Source: Rhizobium sp. ACO-34A
GTDB lineage: Bacteria; Pseudomonadota; Alphaproteobacteria; Rhizobiales; Rhizobiaceae
Reading direction: 5' to 3'
Assembly: GCA_002600635.1 (NCBI GenBank)
Contig: CP021371.1
Coordinates: forward strand, 2,545,001-2,609,000
Length of the DNA stretch: 64,000 nt
Shown here: piece by piece, positions 29,000 to 37,352 of the stretch
Layout of the letters: each line of letters begins with the position of its first letter
How positions within the stretch are numbered: the first letter of the stretch is position 1
Translations under genes and position numbers: made by a program
Notes under the pieces: generated by a model
Database searches by the model: none
The model's input: only the letters and a program-made list of their open reading frames with translations
What the model was told of the DNA's origin: nothing

Positions 29000-29037
29000 C
29001 CCGGCGCGCTGCATTCGACGGAACACAGCGCGCCGGG
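29000..29037 (-). other. Strong hairpin downstream of the CorC/HlyC gene
   Basis: CCCGGCGCGCTG (29000-29011) and CAGCGCGCCGGG (29026-29037) form a perfect 12-bp stem with a 14-base loop just past the stop codon of the minus-strand gene. A TTTTT run is about 30 bases further along, so it may be a terminator of unusual form or a message-end stabiliser. Confidence 0.5.
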
Positions 29038-29043
29038 ATCGGA

Positions 29044-30339
29044 TCAGATATCCGGTTCGGATGCCGGCGAGACCAGCAGCTTGTCGATGCGGCGGCCGTC
29101 AAGGTCGATCACTTCGAACTTCCAGCCATCCTTGATGAAGCTCTCGCCAAGATCCGGAATGCGCTTCAGTTCGGCGATCACGAAGCCGGCGACGGTCGTG
29201 TAATCGGGATCAGCCTCGGTCGTCACACGGATCTTGTCGACAAACTCGTCGATCGGCGTCCATCCTGCGACAAGGAACGAGCCGTCGTCACGACGGACCA
29301 GCGAGGGTTCTTCCTCCTCGCTTTCCTGGAAGGCGCCGGTGATTGCCTCAAGAATGTCACCAGACGTGACGATACCCTCGAAATGACCGTACTCGTCATA
29401 GACCAGCACCATGTGGAGCGGCGTCTTGCGCATGGCCTGGATGATATCCGTGGCGCTTGCGAGGTCGGAGACAATCGGCACTTCGCTGACAAGCGGCTTG
29501 ATATCGAGCGGCGTCGAGCCACCGGCCGTGATCGCGTCGTAGACGTTCTTCACGAACAGCACGCCGATGATCTCGTCGGAATTGCCGGTGCGCACCGGCA
29601 GGCGCGAATGTTGCGTCTTGCGCAGGGTTTCGCGGATTTCCTCCGGCGTATCCTCGATGTCGACGACCTCGACATCGCGGCGCGGCGTCATCAAGCCGCG
29701 AGCCGTCCGATCGGCGAGACGCATGACGCCCGAGATCATCGCCTGTTCTTCGGTTTCAATGACGCCTGCACTCTGCGCTTCCGCAAGCACCGTCTTGATC
29801 TCTTCGTCGGTCACCGTACCGGTAGACGCGCCGCTCTGGCCGAGCAGGCTGAGGACAAGCTTGCCCGAAGCATCGAGCAGCCAAACCAGCGGTGCCGCGA
29901 CCCGGGAAAGCATCAGCATCGTCCCGGCCACCTTCGAGGCAACGCTCTCGGGATTGCGCAACGCGATCTGCTTCGGCACCAATTCACCGACAATCAATGA
30001 AAGATAAGTAATGATAACAACAACCGAGCCGACACCAAGGGCATTGGCGGCGCCGACGGACAATCCCTGCAATTCGAGCCATTCAGAAAGGCGGGCACCG
30101 AGCGTGGCGCCTGAGAAAGCGCCCGACAGGACGCCGACGAGAGTAATGCCAATCTGTACTGTGGACAAAAACCTGCCCGGGTTTTCGGCGAGCCTGATGG
30201 CCACCGCCGCGCCCGTATTACCCTGTTCGGAAAGAACCCTCAGGCGAGCAGCCCTGGAGGAAACAACAGCCAATTCCGACATCGCAAGAACGCCGTTCAA
30301 CAGGGTCAAAAAAACGACGATCAAAATTTCCGTTAACAA
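29044..30339 (-). CDS. CorC/HlyC-family transporter (CNNM-CBS-CBS-CorC_HlyC)
   Basis: A 431-residue inner-membrane protein. Residues 1-150 hold the CNNM transmembrane domain with hydrophobic segments (ILIVVFLTLLNGVLAMSE, IGITLVGVLSGAFSG, SVVVIITYLSLIVGELVPK). Two CBS domains follow (about residues 195-315, for example GVLFVKNVYDA and MVLVYDEYGHFEGIVT), and a C-terminal CorC_HlyC domain (TTVAGFVIAELKRIPDLGE). The family mediates divalent-cation (Mg/Co) transport or tolerance, and the old haemolysin label is historical. The start is a TTG at 30339 (product MLTE...), chosen by resemblance to homologues; a TTG at 30351 near AGGAG is an alternative. Confidence 0.82.
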   Translation of the reverse strand: MLTEILIVVFLTLLNGVLAMSELAVVSSRAARLRVLSEQGNTGAAVAIRLAENPGRFLSTVQIGITLVGVLSGAFSGATLGARLSEWLELQGLSVGAANALGVGSVVVIITYLSLIVGELVPKQIALRNPESVASKVAGTMLMLSRVAAPLVWLLDASGKLVLSLLGQSGASTGTVTDEEIKTVLAEAQSAGVIETEEQAMISGVMRLADRTARGLMTPRRDVEVVDIEDTPEEIRETLRKTQHSRLPVRTGNSDEIIGVLFVKNVYDAITAGGSTPLDIKPLVSEVPIVSDLASATDIIQAMRKTPLHMVLVYDEYGHFEGIVTSGDILEAITGAFQESEEEEPSLVRRDDGSFLVAGWTPIDEFVDKIRVTTEADPDYTTVAGFVIAELKRIPDLGESFIKDGWKFEVIDLDGRRIDKLLVSPASEPDI

Positions 30340-30449
30340 AACGAGAATCAAAGCTCCTCTACACCGGCTAAGCGTCCGGCAACGAGGACGATCTCTAGCA
30401 TAGAAGCCAGAGCCTTCCAAACGGGAACCGTGTCGCACCCAAGAATTGC

Positions 30450-30512
30450 CAGCCCCTGAGTAGCAGGGGCAAAGGAGCGGTTCTGCCAACCAAAACCCCT
30501 CGGAAAAGGGGT
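30450..30512 (-). terminator. Two hairpins downstream of the second DUF1127 gene
   Basis: On the minus strand, ACCCCT/AGGGGT (30512-30507 and 30500-30495, loop of 6) is followed by TTTT and reads as the intrinsic terminator of the DUF1127 gene. A further stem, GCCCCT/AGGGGC (30450-30455 and 30463-30468), lies just beyond and has no T tract. Confidence 0.6.
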
Positions 30513-30548
30513 GCCCGACGATCGCCTCGCCGAACACCGATTCACGCT

Positions 30549-30785
30549 TCAAAACCTTGCATCCCAAGGATTAAGACTGATCGGACGGCGCGGAAGCTCG
30601 ACCTCGGGGAGACCGATATCCCGACGCATGTGACTGTTGAGGCCATCAACCCGGTTCGAGATCCGCCTCTCCTGCCAGACGGCCGAGAGCAGAGCTCGGG
30701 CGACCCTCCAGAAGCCGAATTCACGATGCAGTTCACCCACGGATTTCGCCAGGGGATTAGCAATCATAGATTGTATTTCGCGCAT
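30549..30785 (-). CDS. DUF1127 small protein, second copy
   Basis: A 78-residue protein with a DUF1127-like core, seen as RALLSAVWQERRISNRVDGL followed by MRRDIGLPEVELPRR. The family signature is L-x-x-H-x-x-R-D-I-G-L. Proteins of this family include RNA-binding regulators in alphaproteobacteria. An in-frame ATG 18 bases downstream is a weaker start. An intrinsic-type hairpin with four T residues follows the gene, and a 36-codon ORF with a perfect Shine-Dalgarno site lies 130 bases upstream on the same strand. Confidence 0.7.
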   Translation of the reverse strand: MREIQSMIANPLAKSVGELHREFGFWRVARALLSAVWQERRISNRVDGLNSHMRRDIGLPEVELPRRPISLNPWDARF

Positions 30786-30916
30786 GATTTTTCGTCCCGG
30801 CGCATTGCAGCGGCCAGGCCCTTCAAAGCTCGCGACAGGTCGACGGACGACGACAAGCGTCGTTGCGTTAGTCGATCACGTCAGAAAAAAATTGGATGTG
30901 AGAAAAAGACCGCCAA

Positions 30917-31027
30917 TCAGGCGCGATTCGCCTGAGTTCGGGCGAAATTTTGGCCTGACGTTCGCGGCATGGTAGCCCAGTCAGCCCGTCCGCCGTTGAG
31001 GCGCATATTCGAAGAAAAAGCATTCAT
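30917..31027 (-). CDS. 36-residue small ORF with perfect Shine-Dalgarno
   Basis: Reading frame of 36 codons starting MNAFSSNMRLNGG and ending TQANRA. The ATG at 31027 has AGGAGG exactly six bases upstream, the best ribosome-binding site in the region, which is why I list it in spite of its length. The peptide is basic, with no hydrophobic segment or known motif. The stop codon is in a hairpin (TCAGGCG/CGCCTGA, 30917-30935) followed on the minus strand by a T-rich stretch. It may be a small protein or a leader peptide for the DUF1127 gene. The rest of the 30786-31163 interval shows nothing else. Confidence 0.5.
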   Translation of the reverse strand: MNAFSSNMRLNGGRADWATMPRTSGQNFARTQANRA

Positions 31028-31163
31028 ACTACGCCTCCTGTGTCTAGATATGGCAGATGACGACACCATGTCACGACATCGTCGGCCAGACAAGAGCACA
31101 ATTGCGAATTGTATTCACTGCGGCGGCGACGTTGCCAAAATGCAACAAACGCCATTCTCGGCT

Positions 31164-31967
31164 TCACGACATCGTGAGACCGAAGCCCTGCATCAGCCGG
31201 CGCGTGGAAAAGTCCGGCTTACCGGAGGTGAAGACTGCAAAATCGAAGCCTTCAGGATGCTCGGCACCTTCGACAAGCGGCACGAGACGACGGGCCTGCC
31301 GGGCGATGGCCTCCGCCGGATCGAGCCAGTCGACCGGCCATGGAGCAAGCCGGCGGAAGACATTGGCGAGAAAGGGATAATGCGTGCAGGCAAGCACCAC
31401 GATATCCGTCTTCTCACCTTCCTTCTCTACGAAACAGGGAAAGATTTCCGCAAGCACGGCTTCATCCGGTATCCCCTCGCCGCGAATATAGGCCTCCGCC
31501 ATCCTGGCAAGATTCTCCGAGCCAACGAGGCGCACATGGCATTTCGACGCGAAAGACTGGATGAGATCGCGCGTGTAGGCGCGCTTGACCGTGCCGGGCG
31601 TCGCAAGCACCGAGACAAGGCCGGAGCGCGTCCGCTCGGCGGCCGGCTTGATTGCGGGAACCGTGCCGATGAATCGCATGTCGGGAAAGGCGTGCCGGAG
31701 GTCGGTGCCGGCAAGGGTGAAGGCGGTATTGCAGGCGACGATGACTGCCTCCGGATCGTACCGCTCCAGAAGGCCGCCAAAGAGCCCCACGATCCGCTCG
31801 CGAAGCGGCTGCTCTTCCCACCCGCCATAGGGAAAACCGGCATCGTCGGCGACATAGATGAAGCCGCGTTCCGGCATCAATACCCGCGCCTCGCGCAACA
31901 CGGTGAGGCCGCCGATCCCGGAATCGAAAACCAGAACCGGTTTCAGATCATGCCCCGCTGTCGTCAT
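31164..31967 (-). CDS. murI: Glutamate racemase
   Basis: Converts L- to D-glutamate for peptidoglycan; cofactor-independent with two catalytic cysteines. The 267-residue protein has [21 protein letters not shown] (first Cys) and LACTHYPFL (second Cys). The start is taken as ATG 31967; an in-frame ATG at 31985 would add six residues. Either start overlaps the end of trmJ (20 or 38 bases), so the two are translationally coupled. Confidence 0.94.
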   Translation of the reverse strand: MTTAGHDLKPVLVFDSGIGGLTVLREARVLMPERGFIYVADDAGFPYGGWEEQPLRERIVGLFGGLLERYDPEAVIVACNTAFTLAGTDLRHAFPDMRFIGTVPAIKPAAERTRSGLVSVLATPGTVKRAYTRDLIQSFASKCHVRLVGSENLARMAEAYIRGEGIPDEAVLAEIFPCFVEKEGEKTDIVVLACTHYPFLANVFRRLAPWPVDWLDPAEAIARQARRLVPLVEGAEHPEGFDFAVFTSGKPDFSTRRLMQGFGLTMS

Positions 31968-32775
31968 CCCCGTTATCGTCCCCATTGTCCGGCTTGCCCG
32001 CGCCCCGCGGGTTCTTGCGGCTGTAGCGGTCGAATGTGGCGAAAACGCCGCGAAGAACGTGAATTTCCTGCTCGGTGAAGGCCCGGCGCGACAGGACCGC
32101 CCTCAGGTTTTCCACCATGCGCGGCTTCTTGCCGACTGGCCGGAAATAGCCACGGGCATCCAAAGCTTCCTCGAGCATTTCGAAGAGGCCGAGCAGGTGT
32201 TCCTTGGTCGCCGGATTCTGCTCCACCGCCTGGAACCGCGTTTCCCCGAGATCCTCCATGCCGGATTTCATCCACTCATAGGACATGAGCAGCACGGCCT
32301 GGGCAATGTTGAGCGAGGCGAAGGCGGGGTTGACGGGAAAGGTGACGATCTCGTCGGCCAGCGCCACTTCCTCATTGGTCAGCCCCCAGCGCTCGCGCCC
32401 GAACAGGATGCCCGTCCGCTCACCGCCGCGAAACTTGCCGCGCAGCGTTTCGGCAGCCGTCACCGGAGAGCGGACCGGCTTGAAGCCGTCGCGCTCGCGT
32501 GCGGTCGTCGCATAGATGAAGTTGAGATCGGAAATCGCTTCCTCGAGCGTGTCGTAGACCCGCGTCGCATCGATGACGTGATCCGCCTTGGAAGCGGCGG
32601 AGCGGGCCTTTTCGCTCGGCCATCCGTCCCGCGGATTGACGAGACGCAATTCCCACAGCCCGAAATTCGCCATGGCCCGGGCGACCATTCCGATATTCTC
32701 GCCAAGCTGCGGCTCCACGAGGATGATTACCGGCCCTTCCGCCAGAAGCGCGCGCTCGCTGTTCGTACCTGCCAT
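31948..32775 (-). CDS. trmJ: TrmJ/LasT-type SPOUT tRNA methyltransferase
   Basis: SAM-dependent 2'-O-methyltransferase family (position 32 of tRNA in Escherichia coli). The 275-residue protein begins at ATG 32775 (AGGAAC upstream) and shows [20 protein letters not shown], then [17 protein letters not shown] and [14 protein letters not shown], the SAM-binding knot of the SPOUT fold. The C-terminus ends in an acidic Asp/Asn/Gly stretch that overlaps the start of murI. With ttcA elsewhere in the window, two enzymes modify tRNA position 32. Confidence 0.9.
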   Translation of the reverse strand: MAGTNSERALLAEGPVIILVEPQLGENIGMVARAMANFGLWELRLVNPRDGWPSEKARSAASKADHVIDATRVYDTLEEAISDLNFIYATTARERDGFKPVRSPVTAAETLRGKFRGGERTGILFGRERWGLTNEEVALADEIVTFPVNPAFASLNIAQAVLLMSYEWMKSGMEDLGETRFQAVEQNPATKEHLLGLFEMLEEALDARGYFRPVGKKPRMVENLRAVLSRRAFTEQEIHVLRGVFATFDRYSRKNPRGAGKPDNGDDNGDDDSGA

Positions 32776-32851
32776 GTTCCTGTCCGAGGTTTCATAAGTG
32801 GCGGCTTCACTGGCACAGGCGGCGGCAAAAATCAAAAACTCATTGCCGCAT

Positions 32852-33382
32852 TCATGGATCGGCGCGGCTCTCCAGCGCGGCTCTCAGCGAAAACCAGTCG
32901 CCATCGGCCCTCTCCCGCAGGACATCATCGATCACGAAGCGCTTTCCCGCCGCATCGTCCGCAAGCAGAATGAACATCAGCCGCGTCTGCGATCCACCCC
33001 CGGCACCGTCATCGCAGGACGGCAGATCGAGCCTTGCCTCAACCATGATCCGAGTATCAGGGCGGCTCAGATCGGCGATATGGACCTTGCCAATGGGACA
33101 TCGGTTCGCATCGCCCGTCATCGGATCTTCCTCGAAAAGGCTGACCTCCCGACGCATCCGGGCCGCGTTCAGAGCTTTCGTATAAGCGGACACGAAATCC
33201 GCGCCGAAGTCGTTGAGCAACTGGATCTCGGTGAAATAGGCCTGATGGCCATCGGGCTCGTCGAGCGAGTTCGCAACGATCCTGTCGACATAGGTGCGAA
33301 CGAGCTCCACCCGGTCGAACGCGTTCGCCGGCTGCACCAGAGCCGGCAAAATAAGAAGCAGCAGCCCGAACGTCCGTCGCAT
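32852..33382 (-). CDS. Exported protein, DUF3828-like pattern, copy A
   Basis: A 176-residue protein with a signal peptide ending in PANAFDR. The mature part has an NDFGADFVSAYTKAL helix, then EDPMTGDANRCPIGKVHI and a C-terminal GKRFVIDDVLRE strand; the layout (acidic DPxxGxxxC, then v.v...c..., then W/F-x-I-D-D-v) resembles DUF3828-type periplasmic proteins. It is related to the next gene upstream (copy B) by the same order of elements. Two cysteines (NRCP and LPSCDD) could pair. GAGGG lies just before the start. Function unknown. Confidence 0.65.
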   Translation of the reverse strand: MRRTFGLLLLILPALVQPANAFDRVELVRTYVDRIVANSLDEPDGHQAYFTEIQLLNDFGADFVSAYTKALNAARMRREVSLFEEDPMTGDANRCPIGKVHIADLSRPDTRIMVEARLDLPSCDDGAGGGSQTRLMFILLADDAAGKRFVIDDVLRERADGDWFSLRAALESRADP

Positions 33383-33457
33383 ACGTCCCTCACCTCTTGC
33401 CACTGCAATCAGTAGCGCAACAGCGATGACCCATGCAACCAGTCGAAGCTCGGGGCT

Positions 33458-33979
33458 TCACTGGGCCGCGATGGCCTTGAGATCGTCCTTGATCGAGCTT
33501 GAGGAATTGCCGTTCGCTACAGGATAGATGTCGTCGATCACCTGCCGGCCGTTCTCGGTCTGCACATGGAAGATCAGCACCCTGTCTTCCTTGTAGGCAG
33601 GATCGTCACCGAAGCATTGGCGATTGTTGAAGAGCGCCGTCACCTGGCCATCACCGTCGTCCTCGATACGGATGTTCTCGAAGTTGCAGCCATCCTGACC
33701 TCCGGCGATCGGATCGTAGTCGAACGGGCTGCCCGTGGTTTCCCCCTCCGGCAGGTCATAGGCCGGATGCTTTGACGCCTCGTGATAGGCCTTGGCGAAA
33801 TCGGCACTGAACAGCCGCTTCAGACGATCATCGCTGAACACATCATCGTCGGTCGCCGCTTCTCCCGCCCAGGTACCGGCGGCCACGTTGATGACCTCCT
33901 TGACCGGAGCGGTTGGATCGGCGGCGAGCGCAGAGCCGGCGGAAAGGACAAGGAGAGTGGCGAAAAGCTTGGATTTCAT
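33458..33979 (-). CDS. Exported protein, DUF3828-like pattern, copy B
   Basis: A 173-residue protein with a signal peptide (MKSKLFATLLVLSAG, ending SALAADP). The mature part holds FSADFAKAYHEASKH, then FDYDPIAGGQDGCNFENIRI, an NNRQC strand and NGRQVIDDIYPV. The same elements occur in copy A in the same order, so the two are divergent tandem paralogues. Cysteines DGCN and RQCF may form a disulfide. The two genes are 75 bases apart on the same strand. Function unknown. Confidence 0.68.
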   Translation of the reverse strand: MKSKLFATLLVLSAGSALAADPTAPVKEVINVAAGTWAGEAATDDDVFSDDRLKRLFSADFAKAYHEASKHPAYDLPEGETTGSPFDYDPIAGGQDGCNFENIRIEDDGDGQVTALFNNRQCFGDDPAYKEDRVLIFHVQTENGRQVIDDIYPVANGNSSSSIKDDLKAIAAQ

Positions 33980-34116
33980 CGGTGATTTCCCGGCGACTGA
34001 CAGACACGGCGCAAGATATCTCCGGCCGCGCAAAGCTCAAGCCCACCGGACCACCGGCTAAGGCCAAAGTTGGTATGATTTTGTGAACGAAAAGCCGCTA
34101 TCCGGGCGGTGCAGCG

Positions 34117-34145
34117 CTTTGCGTTCCCGATCCGGAATGCTATAG
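34117..34145 (+). promoter_or_regulatory. Predicted promoter of icd
   Basis: CTTTGC (34117-34122), a 17-base spacer and CTATAG (34140-34145) resemble the rhizobial housekeeping promoter pattern; the icd ATG lies about 50 bases beyond. Confidence 0.5.
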
Positions 34146-34202
34146 CGCAGCAAGCCTAAACACTGGGACCCTCATCCCTCCCCCCAATCAGCGAGGATAT
34201 TC

Positions 34203-35417
34203 ATGAGCAAGATCAAGGTAGCCAACCCGGTCGTCGATCTCGACGGCGATGAGATGACGCGCATCATCTGGCAGTTCATCAAGGACAAGCTGATCCTGCC
34301 TTATCTTGACCTGCAGATCGAATATTACGACCTCTCCGTCGAGAACCGCGACGCCACCAACGACCAGGTAACGGTTGATGCCGCCAACGCCATCAAGAAG
34401 CACGGCGTCGGCATCAAGTGCGCGACCATCACCCCGGACGAAGCGCGCGTGAAGGAATTCAACCTCAAGGAAATGTGGAAGAGCCCGAATGGCACGATCC
34501 GCAACATCCTCGGCGGCGTGATCTTCCGCGAGCCGATCATCTGCAAGAACGTTCCGCGCCTGGTTCCCGGCTGGACCAAGCCGATCGTCGTCGGCCGTCA
34601 CGCCTTCGGCGACCAGTACAAGGCAACCGACTTCAAGTTCCCGGGCAAGGGTACGCTGACCATCAAGTTCGTCGGCGAAGACGGCCAGACGATCGAAAAG
34701 GAAGTCTACAAGGCTCCGGGCGCCGGCGTGGCTCTCGCCATGTACAACCTCGACGAATCGATCCGCGAATTCGCCCGCGCCTCGATGATGTACGGCCTGA
34801 TGCGCAAGTGGCCGGTCTACCTGTCGACCAAGAACACCATCCTCAAGGCCTATGACGGCCGCTTCAAGGATATCTTCGAGGAAGTCTACCAGGCCGAATT
34901 CAAGGCCAAGTTCGACGAAATCGGCATCACCTACGAACACCGCCTGATCGACGACATGGTCGCCTCGGCGCTCAAGTGGTCCGGCGGCTACATCTGGGCC
35001 TGCAAGAACTACGACGGCGACGTTCAGTCCGACACCGTTGCCCAGGGCTTCGGCTCGCTCGGCCTGATGACCTCCGTTCTGCTCACCCCCGATGGCAAGA
35101 CCGTCGAGGCCGAAGCTGCCCACGGTACGGTTACCCGTCACTATCGCCAGCACCAGAAGGGTCAGGAAACCTCGACCAACTCGATCGCCTCGATCTTCGC
35201 CTGGACCCGCGGCCTCGCTCACCGCGCCAAGCTGGACGACAACGCCGATCTCGCGAAGTTCGCCACCACCCTGGAAAAGGTCTGCATCGAAACCGTCGAA
35301 TCCGGCTTCATGACCAAGGACCTGGCCCTGCTCATCGGTCCCGATCAGCCGTGGCTCTCCACCACCGCCTTCCTCGACAAGATCGACGAAAACCTGCAGA
35401 AGGCCATGGCCGCCTGA
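34203..35417 (+). CDS. icd: NADP-dependent isocitrate dehydrogenase
   Basis: Oxidative decarboxylation of isocitrate to 2-oxoglutarate in the TCA cycle. The 404-residue protein is of the dimeric, eukaryote-like subfamily ([20 protein letters not shown], then [20 protein letters not shown] and [19 protein letters not shown]), normal for rhizobia. It ends with an intrinsic terminator and is monocistronic, with a predicted promoter just upstream. Confidence 0.97.
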   Translation: MSKIKVANPVVDLDGDEMTRIIWQFIKDKLILPYLDLQIEYYDLSVENRDATNDQVTVDAANAIKKHGVGIKCATITPDEARVKEFNLKEMWKSPNGTIRNILGGVIFREPIICKNVPRLVPGWTKPIVVGRHAFGDQYKATDFKFPGKGTLTIKFVGEDGQTIEKEVYKAPGAGVALAMYNLDESIREFARASMMYGLMRKWPVYLSTKNTILKAYDGRFKDIFEEVYQAEFKAKFDEIGITYEHRLIDDMVASALKWSGGYIWACKNYDGDVQSDTVAQGFGSLGLMTSVLLTPDGKTVEAEAAHGTVTRHYRQHQKGQETSTNSIASIFAWTRGLAHRAKLDDNADLAKFATTLEKVCIETVESGFMTKDLALLIGPDQPWLSTTAFLDKIDENLQKAMAA

Positions 35418-35444
35418 GGCTCAAGCCCTATCGCTTTCGACAGG

Positions 35445-35469
35445 AAACCCGGCCTTGCGCCGGGTTTTT
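35445..35469 (+). terminator. Intrinsic terminator of icd
   Basis: AAACCCGGC (35445-35453) pairs perfectly with GCCGGGTTT (35459-35467) around CTTGC and ends in a T run. Confidence 0.85.
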
Positions 35470-35626
35470 CGTTCCGGAGCCCGAAGTTCCTCTCGGTCGG
35501 AAGACTTGTGGAGATCCGTCAAATGCCGGCCACATGACCGTGGCAACCTCCTCGACATGGCATCAGGCAAGGTTCGTTGACACGGCAGACAAACGAACAT
35601 AACATGAACAAAAAGGGAGGAGCAGC

Positions 35627-36253
35627 ATGAGTGAAATCGTCTTCTATACCAACCCGATGTCACGCGGACGCATCGTCCGCTGGATGCTGGAAGAGACGGG
35701 CGTTCCCTATCGCACCGAGATCGTCCCCTTCGGCCAACCGATGAAGAACGAGGAGTATTGCTCCATCAATCCGATGGGCAAGGTGCCGTCGATCATCCAT
35801 CGCCAGAAGGTCGTGACGGAGTGCGCGGCCATCTGCGCCTATCTCGCCGACGCGTTTCCGCAGGCGGGCCTTGCCCCGCCCACCCTGGATCGCGCCGACT
35901 ATTACCGCTGGATGTTCTTTGCCGCCGGTCCGCTGGAGGCGGCCGTCTCCAACCGCGCACTCGGCTTCGTCGTGCCGGAGGATCGCCGCCGCATGGTCGG
36001 CTACGGATCCTTCGAAGATGTCGTGGACACGCTGGAGAAAGCGGTTGGCCGAAGCGCCTACATCGCCGGTGAACGCTTTACCGCAGCGGATGTCTATGTC
36101 GGCTCCCACATTGGCTGGGGCCTGCAATTCGGTTCGATCGAGAAGCGGCCGGCATTCGTCGACTATCTCGGTCGGCTCAGCCAGCGCCCGGCCTATCAGC
36201 GTGCTGTAGAGCTGGACAATACCGCGATGGCCGCCTTGCCGAAGAGCGCGTGA
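35627..36253 (+). CDS. Glutathione S-transferase family protein
   Basis: A 208-residue GST: N-terminal thioredoxin-like domain (VFYTNPMSRGRIVRWMLEET, with cis-Pro loop KVPSIIHR and the ECAAICAYLADAF segment) and an all-helical C-terminal domain with the YIAGERFTAADVYVG N-capping box. Substrate unknown. A strong GGGAGGAG ribosome-binding site precedes the ATG. It lies alone; the AraC/GyrI regulator gene converges with it 32 bases later. Confidence 0.9.
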   Translation: MSEIVFYTNPMSRGRIVRWMLEETGVPYRTEIVPFGQPMKNEEYCSINPMGKVPSIIHRQKVVTECAAICAYLADAFPQAGLAPPTLDRADYYRWMFFAAGPLEAAVSNRALGFVVPEDRRRMVGYGSFEDVVDTLEKAVGRSAYIAGERFTAADVYVGSHIGWGLQFGSIEKRPAFVDYLGRLSQRPAYQRAVELDNTAMAALPKSA

Positions 36254-36285
36254 CGTCATCGCGGTATCGCCGATCAGGTTCGCCT

Positions 36286-37152
36286 TCAGGTGGCGGTAGC
36301 CGGCTTGAGTGGCAGGCAGATCTCGGTCAGGAGTTCGGTTGGCGGAACTTCCCGGGGATTGTTGAGGTAGATCTCGAAGATCGGGGCATCCCGCACCTCC
36401 CGGCCCGACTTGCGCAGCCACTCGCCATAAAGCCAGCGATAGGCGAAGCGCATGTCGGCATAAGGCCCCTTGTGCAGAAGGACGGCACACTCTCCACCTT
36501 CGACCACAGCAGTCTGCAACGGCGGGTCGACAGGGACTTCACCGCTCGCGGTAACGCAGGCGAGCGAGCGCAGTTCGCTCTCAGCCACGCTTTCCGGATC
36601 GTCATAATAAATCGCCAGCATCCGCGCTTGGGGATCGGCAAGGCTGCGGCTGAACAGCGCGCCGAAAAGCTGTTCGAAAGCCCTGCCGATTTCCATATAG
36701 GTGCCGCGATGGGCAACGCCGATCACCGGCGTTTCATCGAATGTCTTCAATGTCACGTCATACATATGCCGATCCTCCTTCTCACGGACCATCCGGAACG
36801 TCTGATGGCTTCCCTCTTTCCGATATCGCGCCGGCGGCAGGCCATAGGCCGCCTTGAAGATGCGATTGAACGACTGGAGATTGGGATAGCCGCAGCGGCG
36901 GGCGATCGACGAAACGGAACGGTCGGACGCCGCAAGCTCCGTGGCAGCACGCTGCAAACGCAGGCGCTTGACCGTTGCCGCCAGCGTCTCACCATGCACC
37001 GCGCGATAGATGCGGTGCCAGTGATAGGGCGACATGCAGGCGACCTCCGCGAGCCGATCACTGTCGAGTTCTTCGTCCAGATGCTCGTAGATATGGCTCG
37101 AAACCCTCAGCAGTCTGCTTTCGTAGGTCCCCCAGATGTCCGTTTTCGTCAT
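36286..37152 (-). CDS. AraC-type regulator with C-terminal GyrI-like domain
   Basis: A 288-residue transcription factor. Residues about 15-115 hold two AraC helix-turn-helix motifs (LAEVACMSPYHWHRIYRAVH and SVSSIARRCGYPNLQSFNR, then AYGLPPARYRK). The rest is a GyrI/effector-binding domain like those of SoxS/Rob-type or SbmC relatives (VIGVAHRGTYMEIGRAFEQL and GGECAVLLHKGPYADM). Such proteins sense small ligands, sometimes drugs. ATG 37152 was chosen over an in-frame start 87 bases earlier. The target genes are unknown; its placement beside a GST and a SulP gene may be relevant. Confidence 0.88.
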   Translation of the reverse strand: MTKTDIWGTYESRLLRVSSHIYEHLDEELDSDRLAEVACMSPYHWHRIYRAVHGETLAATVKRLRLQRAATELAASDRSVSSIARRCGYPNLQSFNRIFKAAYGLPPARYRKEGSHQTFRMVREKEDRHMYDVTLKTFDETPVIGVAHRGTYMEIGRAFEQLFGALFSRSLADPQARMLAIYYDDPESVAESELRSLACVTASGEVPVDPPLQTAVVEGGECAVLLHKGPYADMRFAYRWLYGEWLRKSGREVRDAPIFEIYLNNPREVPPTELLTEICLPLKPATAT

Positions 37153-37352
37153 TTTTTCCGTCTGTCGATCGTGATGCCGTTGCTGCGGAGAAGGAAGCAC
37201 AGGCCGGTTTGACAAATCCTGCTTTATATTTCCTGACATTCGTCAAATGCGGCCCGACCGTCTATTTGCGATCACGCGGACTCAAGGGTACCAATTGAAA
37301 TCGTCGGAAACGGCGTTCGTCCTCAACCATTCTTTGCACCGTCGGGTCATTC

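Noticed and set aside
30969..32078. Plus-strand ORF of 369 codons opposite murI/trmJ
   Set aside because: Shadow of murI and trmJ, both of which have clear catalytic motifs.
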